Origin: Glaciecola sp. 33A
Lineage (GTDB): Bacteria > Pseudomonadota > Gammaproteobacteria > Enterobacterales > Alteromonadaceae
Assembly: GCF_002836745.1 (NCBI RefSeq)
Contig: NZ_PJAR01000043.1
Span: 310,001-374,000, forward strand
Length of the DNA: 64,000 nucleotides
Reading direction: 5' to 3'
A program made the position numbers and the translations under genes. The notes below the pieces were generated by a model that was given only the letters and a program-made list of their open reading frames with translations, did no database searches and was not told the DNA's origin. Below are positions 18,423-28,656 of this stretch, in pieces (position 1 is the first letter of the stretch; every line of letters begins with the position of its first letter).

Positions 18423-18749
18423 ATGAGCGACAAAATTATTTCGTTGAGTGACGAAAAATTCGAAGCAGATGTAATCAATGCTAACGGTCCTGTTTTAGTT
18501 GATTTCTGGGCAGAATGGTGCGGCCCTTGTAAAATGATCGCCCCAATCTTAATTGAGATTGCTGACGAGTTTGAAGGCAAGGTAACAGTTGGTAAGCTTA
18601 ATGTCGATGAAAATAACGAAACACCCCCTAAATATGGTATTCGTGGTATTCCAACATTATTGCTTTTCAAAAATGGGGCAGTTGCAGCAACCAAAGTGGG
18701 TGCGCTGTCAAAAACTCAATTAGTTGAATTTTTGAACGAAAATATCTAA
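18423..18749 (+). CDS. trxA: Thioredoxin 1
   Basis: Cytosolic dithiol oxidoreductase. The active site W-C-G-P-C is at residues 32-36 and the cis-proline region G-I-R-G-I-P-T-L follows, in the usual 108 residues. The start is set at the ATG at 18423: an upstream in-frame TTG at 18411 is part of the Shine-Dalgarno region (GGAG at 18412-18415). It stands between divergent rhlB and downstream rho, as in E. coli, and ends in its own terminator. Confidence 0.97.
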   Translation: MSDKIISLSDEKFEADVINANGPVLVDFWAEWCGPCKMIAPILIEIADEFEGKVTVGKLNVDENNETPPKYGIRGIPTLLLFKNGAVAATKVGALSKTQLVEFLNENI

Positions 18750-18788
18750 ACGCTGCTATCGGCATTTATCACGCCGGACATACGATTA

Positions 18789-18817
18789 AAGGCCATCAAT
18801 TTTGGTGGCCTTTTTTA
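18789..18817 (+). terminator. trxA terminator
   Basis: The hairpin AGGCCATC/GGTGGCCT (one G-T pair) with a short AT loop is followed by six T residues. It lies 40 bp after the trxA stop and separates trxA from the rho leader. Confidence 0.88.
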
Positions 18818-19189
18818 TTTAAAAGTTATTTTTTTGTAAAACTGGACGATAACTTAATTTAGTGCTAACTTATTTCAGCGCTCACCCGAGCAAACCTTTT
18901 TTTATATTCCTTCAGTGCCCACTGTTCGCTGGTTACTTACATTCAAGTAGTGTGAAATAATAGTGGATAGTAGTAGCTGTGTAAGCAGCTTAATCGTCTT
19001 CAGCTGGTATCAACCGTTTGTTGTTATTTTCTTTAGTCAAATAATCTATAGATGCAGCACTGAAAGAAAACATAAAATCATACTTCAATAACTGACAATT
19101 TTAACCAGAGACTACTTTTGATAGGGCATTGTTAAAAAGAACAAATAGTTTGTACTTATTACGCCGCCTAAACATAAAGACCTACCAAT
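18818..19189 (+). promoter_or_regulatory. Long rho leader region
   Basis: About 370 bp separate the trxA terminator from the rho ATG and contain no convincing gene. In E. coli rho is preceded by a long leader through which Rho represses its own synthesis by premature termination; the same position and length suggest similar control here. This is inferred from synteny. No clear promoter was identified, and only an AT-rich, pyrimidine-containing stretch around 19016-19040 stands out. Confidence 0.4.
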
Positions 19190-20455
19190 ATGAATTTGAC
19201 CGAATTAAAAGACAAACCCATCAGTGAATTAGTATCCTTATCTGAAGAGATGGGATTAGAAAACCTAGCCCGTGCTAGAAAACAAGACATTATATTTTCA
19301 ATATTAAAGTCCCATGCGAAAGGTGGCGAAGACATTTTCGGAGGTGGTGTTCTTGAAATCCTTCAGGATGGCTTTGGATTTTTACGCTCAGGTGATTGTT
19401 CCTATTTAGCTGGGCCCGATGACATTTATGTCTCACCGAGTCAAATTCGACGCTTTAATTTGCGCACAGGTGACACTATCGCTGGGAAAATTCGCCCGCC
19501 AAAGGACAGTGAACGTTATTTTGCTTTGCTTAAAATACGTGAAGTGAACTTTGATAAACCCGAAAATTCTCGCAATAAAATTCTTTTCGAAAACCTAACT
19601 CCTCTGCATGCCAATGAACGCTTCAGGCTAGAACGTGGAAATGGCAGTACTGAAGATATCACTGCACGTATACTCGATTTAGCATCCCCAATTGGGCGTG
19701 GTCAGCGTGGTTTGATTGTGGCGCCACCAAAAGCAGGTAAAACACTCTTACTGCAAAACATCGCACAATCAATTGCGGCAAATTATCCAGAGGCGCAGCT
19801 GATGGTTTTGTTAATTGACGAGCGTCCAGAAGAGGTGACAGAGATGCAGCGATTGGTCCAGGGAGAGGTTATCGCTTCCACTTTTGATGAACCAGCAAGT
19901 CGCCATGTTCAGGTTGCTGAAATGGTAATTGAAAAAGCCAAACGTTTGGTTGAACACAAGAAAGACGTGGTTATTTTGCTTGATTCACTCACTCGCCTAG
20001 CGCGCGCTTACAACACGGTTATTCCCTCGTCAGGTAAAGTACTTACCGGTGGTGTTGATGCGAATGCACTGCATAAGCCTAAGCGATTCTTTGGTGCCGC
20101 TCGAAATGTTGAGGAAGGCGGCAGTTTGACTATTATTGCCACTGCCTTGATTGATACGGGTTCCAAAATGGATGAGGTAATCTACGAGGAATTTAAAGGT
20201 ACGGGTAACATGGAATTACATCTAAATCGTAAGATTGCTGAAAAGCGTGTGTTCCCTGCTATCGACTTGAACCGCTCAGGAACACGTCGTGAAGAATTAT
20301 TAACGTCCCAAGACGAATTGCAGAAAATGTGGATACTTCGTAAAATCGTTCATGAAATGAGTGAAATAGACGCAATAGAATTTTTAATTGGTCGTCTAGC
20401 GATGACAAAAACAAACGACGAGTTCTTTGACTCAATGAAACGTTTGAAGAGCTAG
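19190..20455 (+). CDS. rho: Transcription termination factor Rho
   Basis: Hexameric RNA-dependent ATPase/translocase that ends transcription. The N-terminal helical domain (1-45) opens with M-N-L-T-E-L-K. The OB-fold RNA-binding domain with G-F-G-F-L-R is at about 55-65, the Walker A A-P-P-K-A-G-K-T near 175, Walker [10 protein letters not shown] near 263, and the Q/R loops follow. The 421 residues equal the usual gammaproteobacterial length. A terminator follows the gene. Confidence 0.98.
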   Translation: MNLTELKDKPISELVSLSEEMGLENLARARKQDIIFSILKSHAKGGEDIFGGGVLEILQDGFGFLRSGDCSYLAGPDDIYVSPSQIRRFNLRTGDTIAGKIRPPKDSERYFALLKIREVNFDKPENSRNKILFENLTPLHANERFRLERGNGSTEDITARILDLASPIGRGQRGLIVAPPKAGKTLLLQNIAQSIAANYPEAQLMVLLIDERPEEVTEMQRLVQGEVIASTFDEPASRHVQVAEMVIEKAKRLVEHKKDVVILLDSLTRLARAYNTVIPSSGKVLTGGVDANALHKPKRFFGAARNVEEGGSLTIIATALIDTGSKMDEVIYEEFKGTGNMELHLNRKIAEKRVFPAIDLNRSGTRREELLTSQDELQKMWILRKIVHEMSEIDAIEFLIGRLAMTKTNDEFFDSMKRLKS

Positions 20456-20512
20456 GTTTTTCCAGCGCAAGTTAATACGCTTAGTAAGTTGTGTTGACTA
20501 TTATTGAATTGG

Positions 20513-20543
20513 AACCGCGATATTTTTATATGGCGGTTTTTTT
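20513..20543 (+). terminator. rho terminator
   Basis: AACCGC (20513-20518) pairs with GCGGTT (20533-20538), the stem extends through the ATAT/TATAT part, and a run of T follows to 20543. It is 58 bp after the rho stop. Confidence 0.85.
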
Positions 20544-20735
20544 GGTTCGCGAAAAGTCGTTTATTGCAATCACTATTTACTGGCTGTTGTAGGTTAAAAT
20601 GTCGAGGTCACTATTGTAACGCTCGTAATATAGTCTATTTTACGCTACTGTTTTCGCTGGTGATTAACATGCGTTGAACGCGCTTGGTCGAGTCCAATTA
20701 TCAAATAATAATTAAAACCAAGGTAGATCAGATAT

Positions 20736-22079
20736 ATGAAACGCTTACTAGCTCTCTTTACAGCTCTCTTTACAGCACTCTTTACAGCACTCTCAGTTAC
20801 GGCACTCACATTTACTTTTTCTAGTATGGCGAGTGCCCAAGAGGATGACACTGTGGCTATAATGGCTGATAAAATTGAGCCCGAAGTAATCAAGTGGCGT
20901 CATCACTTGCACCAAAATCCGGAATTATCTAATCGCGAGTTTGAAACTGCCAAGTACATTGAAAAATATTTACGCGGCTTAGGACTCGACGTTACTACAG
21001 GTGTCGCTATCACTGGTGTTGTTGCTATTTTAGATTCAGGCAAGCCTGGCCCAACTGTTGCGTTGCGAGCCGATATGGACGGTTTGCCAGTTCTTGAGGA
21101 GAATGATTTACCTTTTAAATCTACCGTAAAAGGCATGTTAGATGGCAATGAAGTACCCGTTATGCATGCGTGCGGTCATGATACTCACGTGGCTATGCTA
21201 ATGGGGGCGGCAAAAATCCTAACAGAAATGAAAGGTGAATTGCGAGGTAAAGTTAAATTCATCTTTCAACCAGCAGAAGAGGGCGCGCCCTCTGGAGAGA
21301 AAGGGGGTGCAGAGGTCATGGTTGCAGAAGGTGTTCTAAAGAACCCTGATGTTGATGTGATTTTTGGTTTGCACATAAGCTCCAACACCGATGTGGGTAA
21401 AGTACGCTATAAGCATGGTGGCATTATGGCTGCCGTTGACCCTTTTAAAATCATTGTTAGAGGCAAGCAGGCTCATGGAGCATACCCATGGAAGAGTGTC
21501 GATCCAATCACTACCTCAGCCCAAATCATCATGGCATTACAAACTGTTGTTAGCCGCGAAATTAAGGTGATTGACGATGCTGCTGTTGTGACTATCGGGT
21601 CTATTCACGGTGGCAATCGTTCGAATATCATTCCTAATGAAGTTGTTATGGTTGGTACTATTCGTACACTGAACAAAGCGGCCCGTGAGCATATGTACGA
21701 AGCAATACCTCGCAAAGCTAAAGGCATTGCCGACAGCATGAGAGCAGAGGTTGAAGTCATACTGCCGTTGGATTATAGCTACCCAATTACATTCAATGAC
21801 CATGCGCTCATGGATCAAGTATTACCTACGTTAGTCCGCACCGCTGGGCAGGAAAACGTAATCGACTCAAAAGCGGTGACCGGCGCAGAGGATTTTTCTT
21901 TCTTCCAGCAGGAAATACCAGGTGTTTATTTATGGATAGGTGGTAAACCATTGGATGTATCTGAGGAAGATTCACCAGCTCACCATACGCCAGAATTTTT
22001 TGTAGATGACAGCGGCATGAAGTTAGGAGTAAAGCTTCTGACTAACATGACGCTGGATTATATGAAAAACGCAAAATAA
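20736..22079 (+). CDS. Secreted M20D amidohydrolase/peptidase
   Basis: A 447-residue zinc-dependent hydrolase of the M20D (amidohydrolase, N-acyl-amino-acid hydrolase) family. The metal-binding motifs are A-L-R-A-D-M-D-G-L-P-V, H-A-C-G-H-D-T-H and F-Q-P-A-E-E-G, and the dimerisation domain and the late G-A-E-D-F-S-F-F are present. The N-terminus is a Sec signal peptide of unusual make-up (L-F-T-A-L-F-T-A-L-F-T-A-L), produced by a 12-bp repeat, and cleavage is likely at A-S-A-Q. The substrate (acylated amino acid or dipeptide) is unknown. It is flanked by terminators on both sides. Confidence 0.88.
   Translation: MKRLLALFTALFTALFTALSVTALTFTFSSMASAQEDDTVAIMADKIEPEVIKWRHHLHQNPELSNREFETAKYIEKYLRGLGLDVTTGVAITGVVAILDSGKPGPTVALRADMDGLPVLEENDLPFKSTVKGMLDGNEVPVMHACGHDTHVAMLMGAAKILTEMKGELRGKVKFIFQPAEEGAPSGEKGGAEVMVAEGVLKNPDVDVIFGLHISSNTDVGKVRYKHGGIMAAVDPFKIIVRGKQAHGAYPWKSVDPITTSAQIIMALQTVVSREIKVIDDAAVVTIGSIHGGNRSNIIPNEVVMVGTIRTLNKAAREHMYEAIPRKAKGIADSMRAEVEVILPLDYSYPITFNDHALMDQVLPTLVRTAGQENVIDSKAVTGAEDFSFFQQEIPGVYLWIGGKPLDVSEEDSPAHHTPEFFVDDSGMKLGVKLLTNMTLDYMKNAK
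20751..20798 (+). repeat. 12-bp tandem repeat in signal peptide
   Basis: Four copies of GCTCTCTTTACA (the last two begin GCACTC, and the last diverges at its end). They encode the repeated A-L-F-T of the hydrophobic core of the amidohydrolase signal peptide. Changes in copy number would stay in frame and alter the length of the core. Confidence 0.9.
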
Positions 22080-22098
22080 ACAATAAGTTTTTATGTAA

Positions 22099-22134
22099 AA
22101 AAGCACGATATTGCGTATAATTTCGTGCTTTTTT
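22099..22134 (+). terminator. Terminator after the amidohydrolase
   Basis: AAAAGCACGA (22099-22108) pairs with TCGTGCTTTT (22123-22132) and the T-run continues. The A-run on the left side lets it work in the opposite direction as well. It separates the amidohydrolase gene from purE. Confidence 0.85.
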
Positions 22135-22194
22135 AATGGCTAAAAAATTATCAATCTTATTTGATAGCCTTAACCGATTGAAGTGGTAATTAAA

Positions 22195-22686
22195 ATGGCG
22201 CAAGTTGCAATTGTAATGGGTTCAAAATCTGATTGGCCTACGATGCAAAAAACAGCACTTATGCTTAAAGAGCTAGGTGTTTCATATGAAGCGAAGGTTG
22301 TTTCAGCTCATCGGACTCCCAATTTATTAGTCGAGTTTGCTGAAAATGCAGCTGATCGGGGCGTGCAAGTAATTATTGCTGGCGCTGGTGGCGCAGCCCA
22401 CCTGCCCGGTATGATTGCGGCTCACACATATCTCCCTGTTTTTGGTTGTCCTGTTCGTTCAAGTCAACTCAACGGGTTAGATTCACTACTTTCTATTGTA
22501 CAAATGCCCAAAGGTGTAGCAGTAGGAACCCTCGCTATTGGCGAAGCGGGCGCTGCTAATGCGGGTTTGCTTGCTGCTCAAGTTATCGCTTTGCAAGAGC
22601 CTAAGGTGAGAGACGCAATTATTGCATTTAGAAAAAAACAAACTGATACAGTGATGAAAAATCAAACATTGGAATTAGACGTTTGA
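22195..22686 (+). CDS. purE: N5-CAIR mutase PurE
   Basis: Converts N5-carboxyaminoimidazole ribonucleotide to CAIR in purine synthesis. Family motifs are G-S-K-S-D-W-P-T-M near residue 10, S-A-H-R-T-P near 40, and [12 protein letters not shown] near 70. The ATG at 22195 is preferred over the in-frame GTG at 22183 because the N-terminus then matches PurE and a GAAGTGG lies upstream. It overlaps purK by 4 bp, forming the standard purEK operon. Confidence 0.96.
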   Translation: MAQVAIVMGSKSDWPTMQKTALMLKELGVSYEAKVVSAHRTPNLLVEFAENAADRGVQVIIAGAGGAAHLPGMIAAHTYLPVFGCPVRSSQLNGLDSLLSIVQMPKGVAVGTLAIGEAGAANAGLLAAQVIALQEPKVRDAIIAFRKKQTDTVMKNQTLELDV

Positions 22687-23837
22687 AGGTTTTAGTCTAC
22701 GGTTCAGGCCAACTAGCACAAATGATGTATTTGGCAGCGGCACCGCTTGGAGTAATAGTGAGTGCAGTTGATGTATTCACAGAAACTGTGGTGGATCCGG
22801 TTTCAAAAAAACCAACCGGGGTTTCATTGAGCCAAGCAATACGTGACGCAAATGCGATTACCATTGAATTCGAGCACGTACCTGAACATCTATTGTTAGA
22901 AGCTGACAAAAGCGGAAAACTTTACCCTAATGTCGCTTCTATTTTGGCTGGTGCAGATCGTGTCAGAGAAAAAGTCTTACTAAGTAAGAATAAAATCCCT
23001 AATTGTGACTATTTGATTATTAGCCATGTCGACCAGTTAGACGATGTGGTTGCTGCTCTGGGCGAAAAAGTCATTTTTAAAGCAAGTCGCGATGGTTATG
23101 ACGGTTATGGCCAGTGGCGAATAAGCTCAGCAGCAGAATTACCTGCTTTACGTCAAGAATTTTCATTACTCGACTTAGAAAAAGTACCATTGATTGCAGA
23201 AAAAATGATGCAATTTGAACGTGAAATATCCTTGCTGGGCGCCAGAAGTAAAGACGGCCGAGTCGCATTTTTCAGCTTAGCCGAAAATTTGCATCATGAA
23301 GGACAATTGCATGTGTCAGTTGCTCCTATTACTGAGCTCTCCGATACTCTGCAGCAAAAGGCGAATGACATTTTTGTCACTATTGCAACCTCCATGGACT
23401 ATGTTGGTGTGCTAGCGGTTGAATTATTTCAATGTGGTGAAGAACTATATGTTAATGAAATAGCACCGCGTGTACATAACTCTGGGCATTGGACCCAACA
23501 AGGTTGCTCTACAAGCCAATTTGAACAACACATAAGAGCGGTCTTGGGTTTACCTTTAGGCAGTACTGAGGTGATTGGTGTCAGTGCAATGGTTAATATT
23601 ATAGGCTGTACAACGTTTAACCGAGACTTAATAGGTATTCCCAATGTACACTTACATTGGTACGGCAAAGAAGTCCGTGTAAAACGCAAGATGGGCCATA
23701 TCAATGTTATCGCAGATTCACACGCTAATTTAGGTTTGAAGCTGAAGCAACTAATTGAATTTTTACCGCTTGAGCACTTCCCAAAATTGGAAGGTGAAGC
23801 GACACGCTTACAAAAAAGCAGTGGGTCTGTTTATTAA
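22683..23837 (+). CDS. purK: N5-CAIR synthetase PurK
   Basis: ATP-grasp enzyme that makes N5-CAIR from AIR, bicarbonate and ATP, supplying PurE. The N-terminal [10 protein letters not shown] is typical, and the central ATP-grasp domain ([12 protein letters not shown]) and [12 protein letters not shown] near residue 258 are conserved. The start is a TTG overlapping the purE stop (TTGA), which suggests coupled translation. It has 384 residues, somewhat longer than E. coli PurK (355). Confidence 0.95.
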   Translation: MKVLVYGSGQLAQMMYLAAAPLGVIVSAVDVFTETVVDPVSKKPTGVSLSQAIRDANAITIEFEHVPEHLLLEADKSGKLYPNVASILAGADRVREKVLLSKNKIPNCDYLIISHVDQLDDVVAALGEKVIFKASRDGYDGYGQWRISSAAELPALRQEFSLLDLEKVPLIAEKMMQFEREISLLGARSKDGRVAFFSLAENLHHEGQLHVSVAPITELSDTLQQKANDIFVTIATSMDYVGVLAVELFQCGEELYVNEIAPRVHNSGHWTQQGCSTSQFEQHIRAVLGLPLGSTEVIGVSAMVNIIGCTTFNRDLIGIPNVHLHWYGKEVRVKRKMGHINVIADSHANLGLKLKQLIEFLPLEHFPKLEGEATRLQKSSGSVY

Positions 23838-23860
23838 CCCACTTTATCGGTCTACCCAAA

Positions 23861-26149
23861 TCAGCTTGGCATCGCCGCTAATACTGTTTCAGGACGGATA
23901 GGTAAGTCTCTTACCCTCGCCCCTACGGCATTAAAGATCGCATTTGCAATAGCAGGTGCGACTGCAATTAAGCCAGGTTCACCTAAGCCAGTCGGAAACT
24001 CTGTATTTTGCACAAAACTGATATCTAACTCAGGTATATTATTCATTCTAAGGGGCGAGTAAGTATTAAGATTCGTATCTTTAACCTGGCCTTGCTCAAA
24101 GGCAGTGCCTTCAAATAAAGCTAAACTCAGTCCCCACAACATGGAACCTTCAGTTTGAGCTAATGCGCCATCTGGATGCACCACGGTTCCGCAGTCCAGT
24201 AGACCAGTTAATTTATGTACTTTAACGGTACCGGTTTCAGGGTCGACTTCAACATGAGCAATACAGGCGCCCCAAGTTGGCATGTCGCGCTCTTGCCCAG
24301 CAGCAATTGCCACGCCAAGCCCCTGATTTTTAGGCAGTTTACGGCCCCAATTAGCTCGCTCTCGGATATCAGTTAACACCTTAGCTAAACGTCTCGCACC
24401 ACCCACAGAAACAGGCGATGTACCTGCATTCTTGCCACTGGCATCGAGTAAAGATAAACGAAAATCAATAGGGTCAACACCTTGCTTGTGCGCTATTTCG
24501 TCCATAAAAGACTCAACCGCCCAGCCCGTCCAACCCGGCCCTACCGCTCTTAGGTAGCCAGGAACGAAGGTTTTTTGTGCCAGCGGATTATTAATCGCAC
24601 GCACCCTATGGTTCGCTAAGGTATACCAATGGTTGGCACCCGAAATAGCAAATGGGTCATACGTCCCCTTTTTGTCCACACCCTCGGGCATAGAGCTCGG
24701 TGCCACAGCTAGCGTAGGCCAGCCCGCAGCGGCGCCATGTTCAATTCCGAGTAATTGTTCGTCGTCGCCCCAATACGCATTCATTTGCTGCACAGAAGGG
24801 GAGCGTACACAATCAAAACGCGTGTCATCTTCACGTGTAAATACGAGCTTAACCGGTTTGCCGATAGCTTGGGCTGTCAATGCCGCAGGTATCATGTAAT
24901 CACCCATTAAGCGCCGACCGAAACCACCACCTAAATAATACTGATGGATAATGATCTTGTCTTGGTTCATACCCATTGCTTTGGCAACCACGGGTAAAAA
25001 TAATGACTGCCATTGATTGCCGCAATGGACATGACATATTCCGTCTTTGATCTCTACCGCTGCGTTTACAGGCTCCAAAGTAAAGTGCAATACAGACGAA
25101 GTGCGATATACAGATTCAAGGGCTGTTTTTGCAGTCTCAGCGACCTTTGTTATATCACCTTCTTCAACCACCAATGTGCCAGACCTCTTATCCTCAACAA
25201 GTGCTTCTCCTGCCGCGATAATATCTTGTTCGCTAACATTGGCTGTTTCGCCTACGTCGTACTCAACCTGCAGTGCATTTGCGGCTTTAATTGCCCCGTA
25301 ATAGCTATCGGCTAGTACAGTTACCCAACCTTGTACGGTATCGCTAGGATCCTTAAGTATTTGGTAACCCTGATAGCCTTTTACGCTCTTAGCAGCACTG
25401 TCATCTACCCTTCTAACGCTACTTCCATGACGAGTCGGCGGTATAACAGGTCTTGCATAAACCATGTTGTCAAGTTCAACATCGATACCATATTTTGCAC
25501 TGCCATTAGTTTTAGCCGGAATGTCTAGAGCTTTGCTGGGCTTGGATATCAACTGACGGTTGGCAGGGCTCTTGGGTTTGAATTCTGCCAACTCATCGGC
25601 GCTAAATATGCGGTCAATATTACCGTTTTTTACAATGTCGGCAAAACTGACCGATTGATTACCGGCAACGATCATGCTGTTTTCTGCTTTGCAGTCTCGC
25701 GGATTGACGCCGAGTAATTTGGCTCCAGCATCAATCAACGCGGTGCGCCCAGCGGCCCCGGCTTGAGACATAGGCACATATGTTTGAAATACTGACCATG
25801 AGCCACCGGTAACCATGTAGCCCCATTTAGGGTCAGTATCAACATGCTTAATTTCAACCTTGTTCCAATCGGCACCTAGTTCGTCAGCAACGATAAGGGC
25901 GATAGCGGTACCCACATGCTGGCCCATTTCTGCACGCGCGATGTTGACCAAAATCTGGCCGTTAATATTAATTTCAAACCAAACGGTTGGGCTAAATAAC
26001 TTATCCGACAGTTGCTTTGCTACACCACCTGAAACAACTTCAAGGGCATTGATAGCGGGAGCAAATGCCATCATTAGACCTCCACCAACTGAGCCAATCA
26101 GAAAGCTACGTCGACTGGGCACGAAGGTGTCTTTACTTAATCGAGTCAT
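23861..26149 (-). CDS. Molybdopterin-binding subunit of an IorB-type oxidoreductase
   Basis: Large catalytic subunit of the xanthine dehydrogenase family, closest by architecture to isoquinoline 1-oxidoreductase beta subunits. It has a Tat signal near the N-terminus (S-R-R-S-F-L-I-G at 12-19), so the enzyme is exported folded with its cofactor. Molybdenum-cofactor motifs such as G-G-G-F-G-R-R (near 408) and the late G-L-G-E-P-G-L segment with the catalytic Glu are present. It follows the Fe-S subunit with a 1-bp gap. Aldehydes or N-heterocycles are the likely substrates; the context favours aldehydes, but this is inference. Confidence 0.88.
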   Translation of the reverse strand: MTRLSKDTFVPSRRSFLIGSVGGGLMMAFAPAINALEVVSGGVAKQLSDKLFSPTVWFEININGQILVNIARAEMGQHVGTAIALIVADELGADWNKVEIKHVDTDPKWGYMVTGGSWSVFQTYVPMSQAGAAGRTALIDAGAKLLGVNPRDCKAENSMIVAGNQSVSFADIVKNGNIDRIFSADELAEFKPKSPANRQLISKPSKALDIPAKTNGSAKYGIDVELDNMVYARPVIPPTRHGSSVRRVDDSAAKSVKGYQGYQILKDPSDTVQGWVTVLADSYYGAIKAANALQVEYDVGETANVSEQDIIAAGEALVEDKRSGTLVVEEGDITKVAETAKTALESVYRTSSVLHFTLEPVNAAVEIKDGICHVHCGNQWQSLFLPVVAKAMGMNQDKIIIHQYYLGGGFGRRLMGDYMIPAALTAQAIGKPVKLVFTREDDTRFDCVRSPSVQQMNAYWGDDEQLLGIEHGAAAGWPTLAVAPSSMPEGVDKKGTYDPFAISGANHWYTLANHRVRAINNPLAQKTFVPGYLRAVGPGWTGWAVESFMDEIAHKQGVDPIDFRLSLLDASGKNAGTSPVSVGGARRLAKVLTDIRERANWGRKLPKNQGLGVAIAAGQERDMPTWGACIAHVEVDPETGTVKVHKLTGLLDCGTVVHPDGALAQTEGSMLWGLSLALFEGTAFEQGQVKDTNLNTYSPLRMNNIPELDISFVQNTEFPTGLGEPGLIAVAPAIANAIFNAVGARVRDLPIRPETVLAAMPS

Positions 26150-26150
26150 T

Positions 26151-26657
26151 TTAAACTACTCCCTGAGTGCTTTGCGTTGTTGTCTTCGGCTTGTAAATCT
26201 GGACCACCGAGTCGGATTGCATTGCAACATCTTTGATCGCTTCTTTAATCCGGACATAAGTCATGCAGCGACATAAGTTACCACTCATATAAGTTTCGAT
26301 TTCATCCTCGCTCGGATTGGCATTGTTTGCGAGTAACGCAGCAGCTTGCATGATTTGCCCTGATTGGCAGTAGCCGCATTGTGGTACTTGGTGTTCCACC
26401 CAGGCTTTTTGTAAGGGATGCTGGTTTTCTAAACCTTCAATTGTTCGAATATCTGTATTCGCGATTGCATTAATCGGGAGTGAGCAAGAACGCACGGGCG
26501 AACCATTCAAGTGCACTGTGCAGGCGCCGCACATGGCAATGCCACAGCCAAATTTAGTGCCTTTTAAGCCGAATTCGTCGCGGATCACCCATAACAACGG
26601 CGTGTCTGCCTCTGCATCTGTTCTTATCTTTTTACCGTTCAATGAAAATTCGATCAT
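26151..26657 (-). CDS. [2Fe-2S] subunit of an IorA-type oxidoreductase
   Basis: Small electron-transfer subunit, 168 residues, with two [2Fe-2S] clusters: a plant-type cluster (C-G-I-A-M-C-G-A-C, with a later Cys) and an all-helical cluster (C-G-Y-C-Q-S-G-Q and C-R-C). It pairs with the downstream molybdenum subunit. It has no signal peptide of its own and would be carried across the membrane by the Tat signal of its partner. No cytochrome c subunit or XdhC-type maturation gene is next to it. Confidence 0.92.
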   Translation of the reverse strand: MIEFSLNGKKIRTDAEADTPLLWVIRDEFGLKGTKFGCGIAMCGACTVHLNGSPVRSCSLPINAIANTDIRTIEGLENQHPLQKAWVEHQVPQCGYCQSGQIMQAAALLANNANPSEDEIETYMSGNLCRCMTYVRIKEAIKDVAMQSDSVVQIYKPKTTTQSTQGVV

Positions 26658-26682
26658 GCTTGTTACCTTTTGATACTGCCAA

Positions 26683-27840
26683 TTAAAGCGCAGTGACTAA
26701 AATTTCACGGCTAACGTCAAGCGTAACATTACTATGTTCACCCAATTTAAGCATACCGTGTTGAGTTAACTTTTCGATCAATAAATCAATATCCGCTGCA
26801 CCTAAACCGACCTGTGATAAACGCGTTGGAACTTGCATCTTTTCAAAAAACTGCTCGGTTAATTCGATTGCACGAGTAATACGTGAATCCTCATCACCTT
26901 CTGTCACATTCCAGATACGCTCGGCATACTGCAATAATTTTTCACGTTTAGCTTCCTTACGCACTTTCATTACGGCAGGTAACACTATTGATAACGTTCG
27001 GGCATGATCAATGCCGTGAGTTCCTGTTAACTCATGACCAATCATATGAGTAGTCCAATCTTGTGGCACACCCGCTCCAATTAAGCCATTAAGCGCCATT
27101 GTTGCAGCCCACATAATATTACTGCGAACTTCTAGGTCTTTAGCAGTCTCAGGAGCCAGTGCTTTTGGTCCTTCTTCAATTAAAGTAAGAAGAAGTCCTT
27201 CAGCAAAACGGTCTTGTACCTTAGCGTTTACGCTGTAGGTCAGGTACTGCTCCATGGTGTGAACAAATGCATCCACTGCACCGTTGCCGATTTGGCGATC
27301 GGACAATGACAGCGTTACTGCTGGGTCAAGTATAGCAAAGATTGGGCGAACTAGGGGGCTTGCGAATGGCAGCTTATTACCACTGCGTGTTACTACTGCA
27401 CCCGTGTTCGATTCAGAACCGGTTGCGGGTAGAGTCAATACACAAGCAAGTGGTAAGGCCTTGTGAATGCGTGCGTGCTTGCTTACGATGTCCCAGGGGT
27501 CTTCACCTTCGAACAACGCCACAGCAGCAATAAATTTGGAGCCGTCAACAACCGAGCCACCGCCAACCGCTAGAATAAAGTCAATATTATTTTCTTTTAT
27601 AATATCTTGTGCCTTCATTAACGTGTCGTAACTTGGGTTTGGCTCGATACCAGAGAATTCAAACCAAGTATGATTGGCCAATGCTTTTGTAACTTGCTCG
27701 TAAACGCCGTTACTTTTGATTGAACCGCCGCCGTACGTCACGAGAACTTTCGCATCGCTAGGGATCTGCTTGCTCAATGAGGCTATTTGACCTTCACCAA
27801 AATGAATTCGAGTGGTGTTTTGGAAACTAAAATTTAGCAT
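26683..27840 (-). CDS. yqhD: NADPH-dependent aldehyde reductase YqhD
   Basis: Iron-dependent alcohol dehydrogenase-fold enzyme that reduces toxic aldehydes. It is collinear with E. coli YqhD over its whole length: Y-G-G-G-S-I-K near residue 40, A-V-G-G-G-S-V-V-D-G near 95, L-P-A-T-G-S-E-S-N, and metal ligands in V-D-A-F-V-H and H-E-L-T-G-T-H-G-I-D-H. The ATG at 27840 is preferred over 27849 because the GAGA upstream is then about 10 nt away. It lies between the DJ-1-type gene and iorAB, probably in one operon. Confidence 0.95.
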   Translation of the reverse strand: MLNFSFQNTTRIHFGEGQIASLSKQIPSDAKVLVTYGGGSIKSNGVYEQVTKALANHTWFEFSGIEPNPSYDTLMKAQDIIKENNIDFILAVGGGSVVDGSKFIAAVALFEGEDPWDIVSKHARIHKALPLACVLTLPATGSESNTGAVVTRSGNKLPFASPLVRPIFAILDPAVTLSLSDRQIGNGAVDAFVHTMEQYLTYSVNAKVQDRFAEGLLLTLIEEGPKALAPETAKDLEVRSNIMWAATMALNGLIGAGVPQDWTTHMIGHELTGTHGIDHARTLSIVLPAVMKVRKEAKREKLLQYAERIWNVTEGDEDSRITRAIELTEQFFEKMQVPTRLSQVGLGAADIDLLIEKLTQHGMLKLGEHSNVTLDVSREILVTAL

Positions 27841-27885
27841 GAATATCATTTCTCATTATTCTAAAAAAAACTCAGGTATTTTAAT

Positions 27886-28584
27886 CTACGCTAAGGCTGC
27901 AAGTAATTTTTTCGCAGCTAAGTCTGAGCTTTGAGGGTTTTGCCCCGTTATTACCAAGCCATCCTGGACCGCAAATACATTCCAATCATCTGCTTTTTGA
28001 TATTTGCCACCGCGCTTAATTAATTCATCTTCTAGTAAGAAAGGAACAATATCCGTTAGTTGCACGGCATCTTCTTCGCTATTAGTGAAACCCGTTACCG
28101 CTTTGTCTTTGACCACATATTCGCCCGCGGCATCTTTGATATTCAAAAATGCAGCTGTTGCATGACACACTGCGGCGACTGGTTTGTTGGCAGCTAAGAA
28201 GCTTTCAATCAATGAAATTGAAACCACGTTGTCAGTAAGGTCCCATAATGGGCCGTGACCACCAGGATAGAAAACAGCATCATAGTCTGCTGCGTCAACA
28301 TCAGCCAACTTCGTTGTATTAGCCATTAATGCTTGGACTCCATTATCCTCGTCATAGCGCTTAGTTGAAGGCGTTTGAAAATCTGCTAATTGGCTTTTCG
28401 GATCAATAGGTGGCTGTCCACCTTCTGGCGACACTACAGTGACTTTTAAGCCCGCATCGATAAACGCATAATAAGGCGCAGCAAACTCTTCTACCCAAAA
28501 ACCTGTTTTTTCGCCGCTATTGCCTAGCTCGGCATGGGAAGTTAACACCATTAATACGTGTTTAGCTGTTTGTTGTGTATTCAT
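27886..28584 (-). CDS. DJ-1/PfpI family protein (first copy)
   Basis: Type-1 glutamine-amidotransferase-like protein of the Hsp31/glyoxalase III group. The nucleophile elbow A-V-C-H-A-T carries the Cys, with F-Y-P-G-G-H-G-P-L-W-D upstream and the acidic N-terminal A-E-L-G-N-S-G-E-K-T-G-F-W-V-E-E. Members of this group can convert methylglyoxal to lactate or act as chaperones. The ATG at 28584 has AGGTG upstream; an in-frame GTG at 28596 is less likely. It heads the operon that contains yqhD and iorAB and diverges from the LysR gene. Confidence 0.9.
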   Translation of the reverse strand: MNTQQTAKHVLMVLTSHAELGNSGEKTGFWVEEFAAPYYAFIDAGLKVTVVSPEGGQPPIDPKSQLADFQTPSTKRYDEDNGVQALMANTTKLADVDAADYDAVFYPGGHGPLWDLTDNVVSISLIESFLAANKPVAAVCHATAAFLNIKDAAGEYVVKDKAVTGFTNSEEDAVQLTDIVPFLLEDELIKRGGKYQKADDWNVFAVQDGLVITGQNPQSSDLAAKKLLAALA

Positions 28585-28656
28585 TATCTTTCTCACCTCT
28601 ATTTTAGTATTTATACAGTGTAGATCCTAATATGATATCTAACAATAGCAAGAAAA

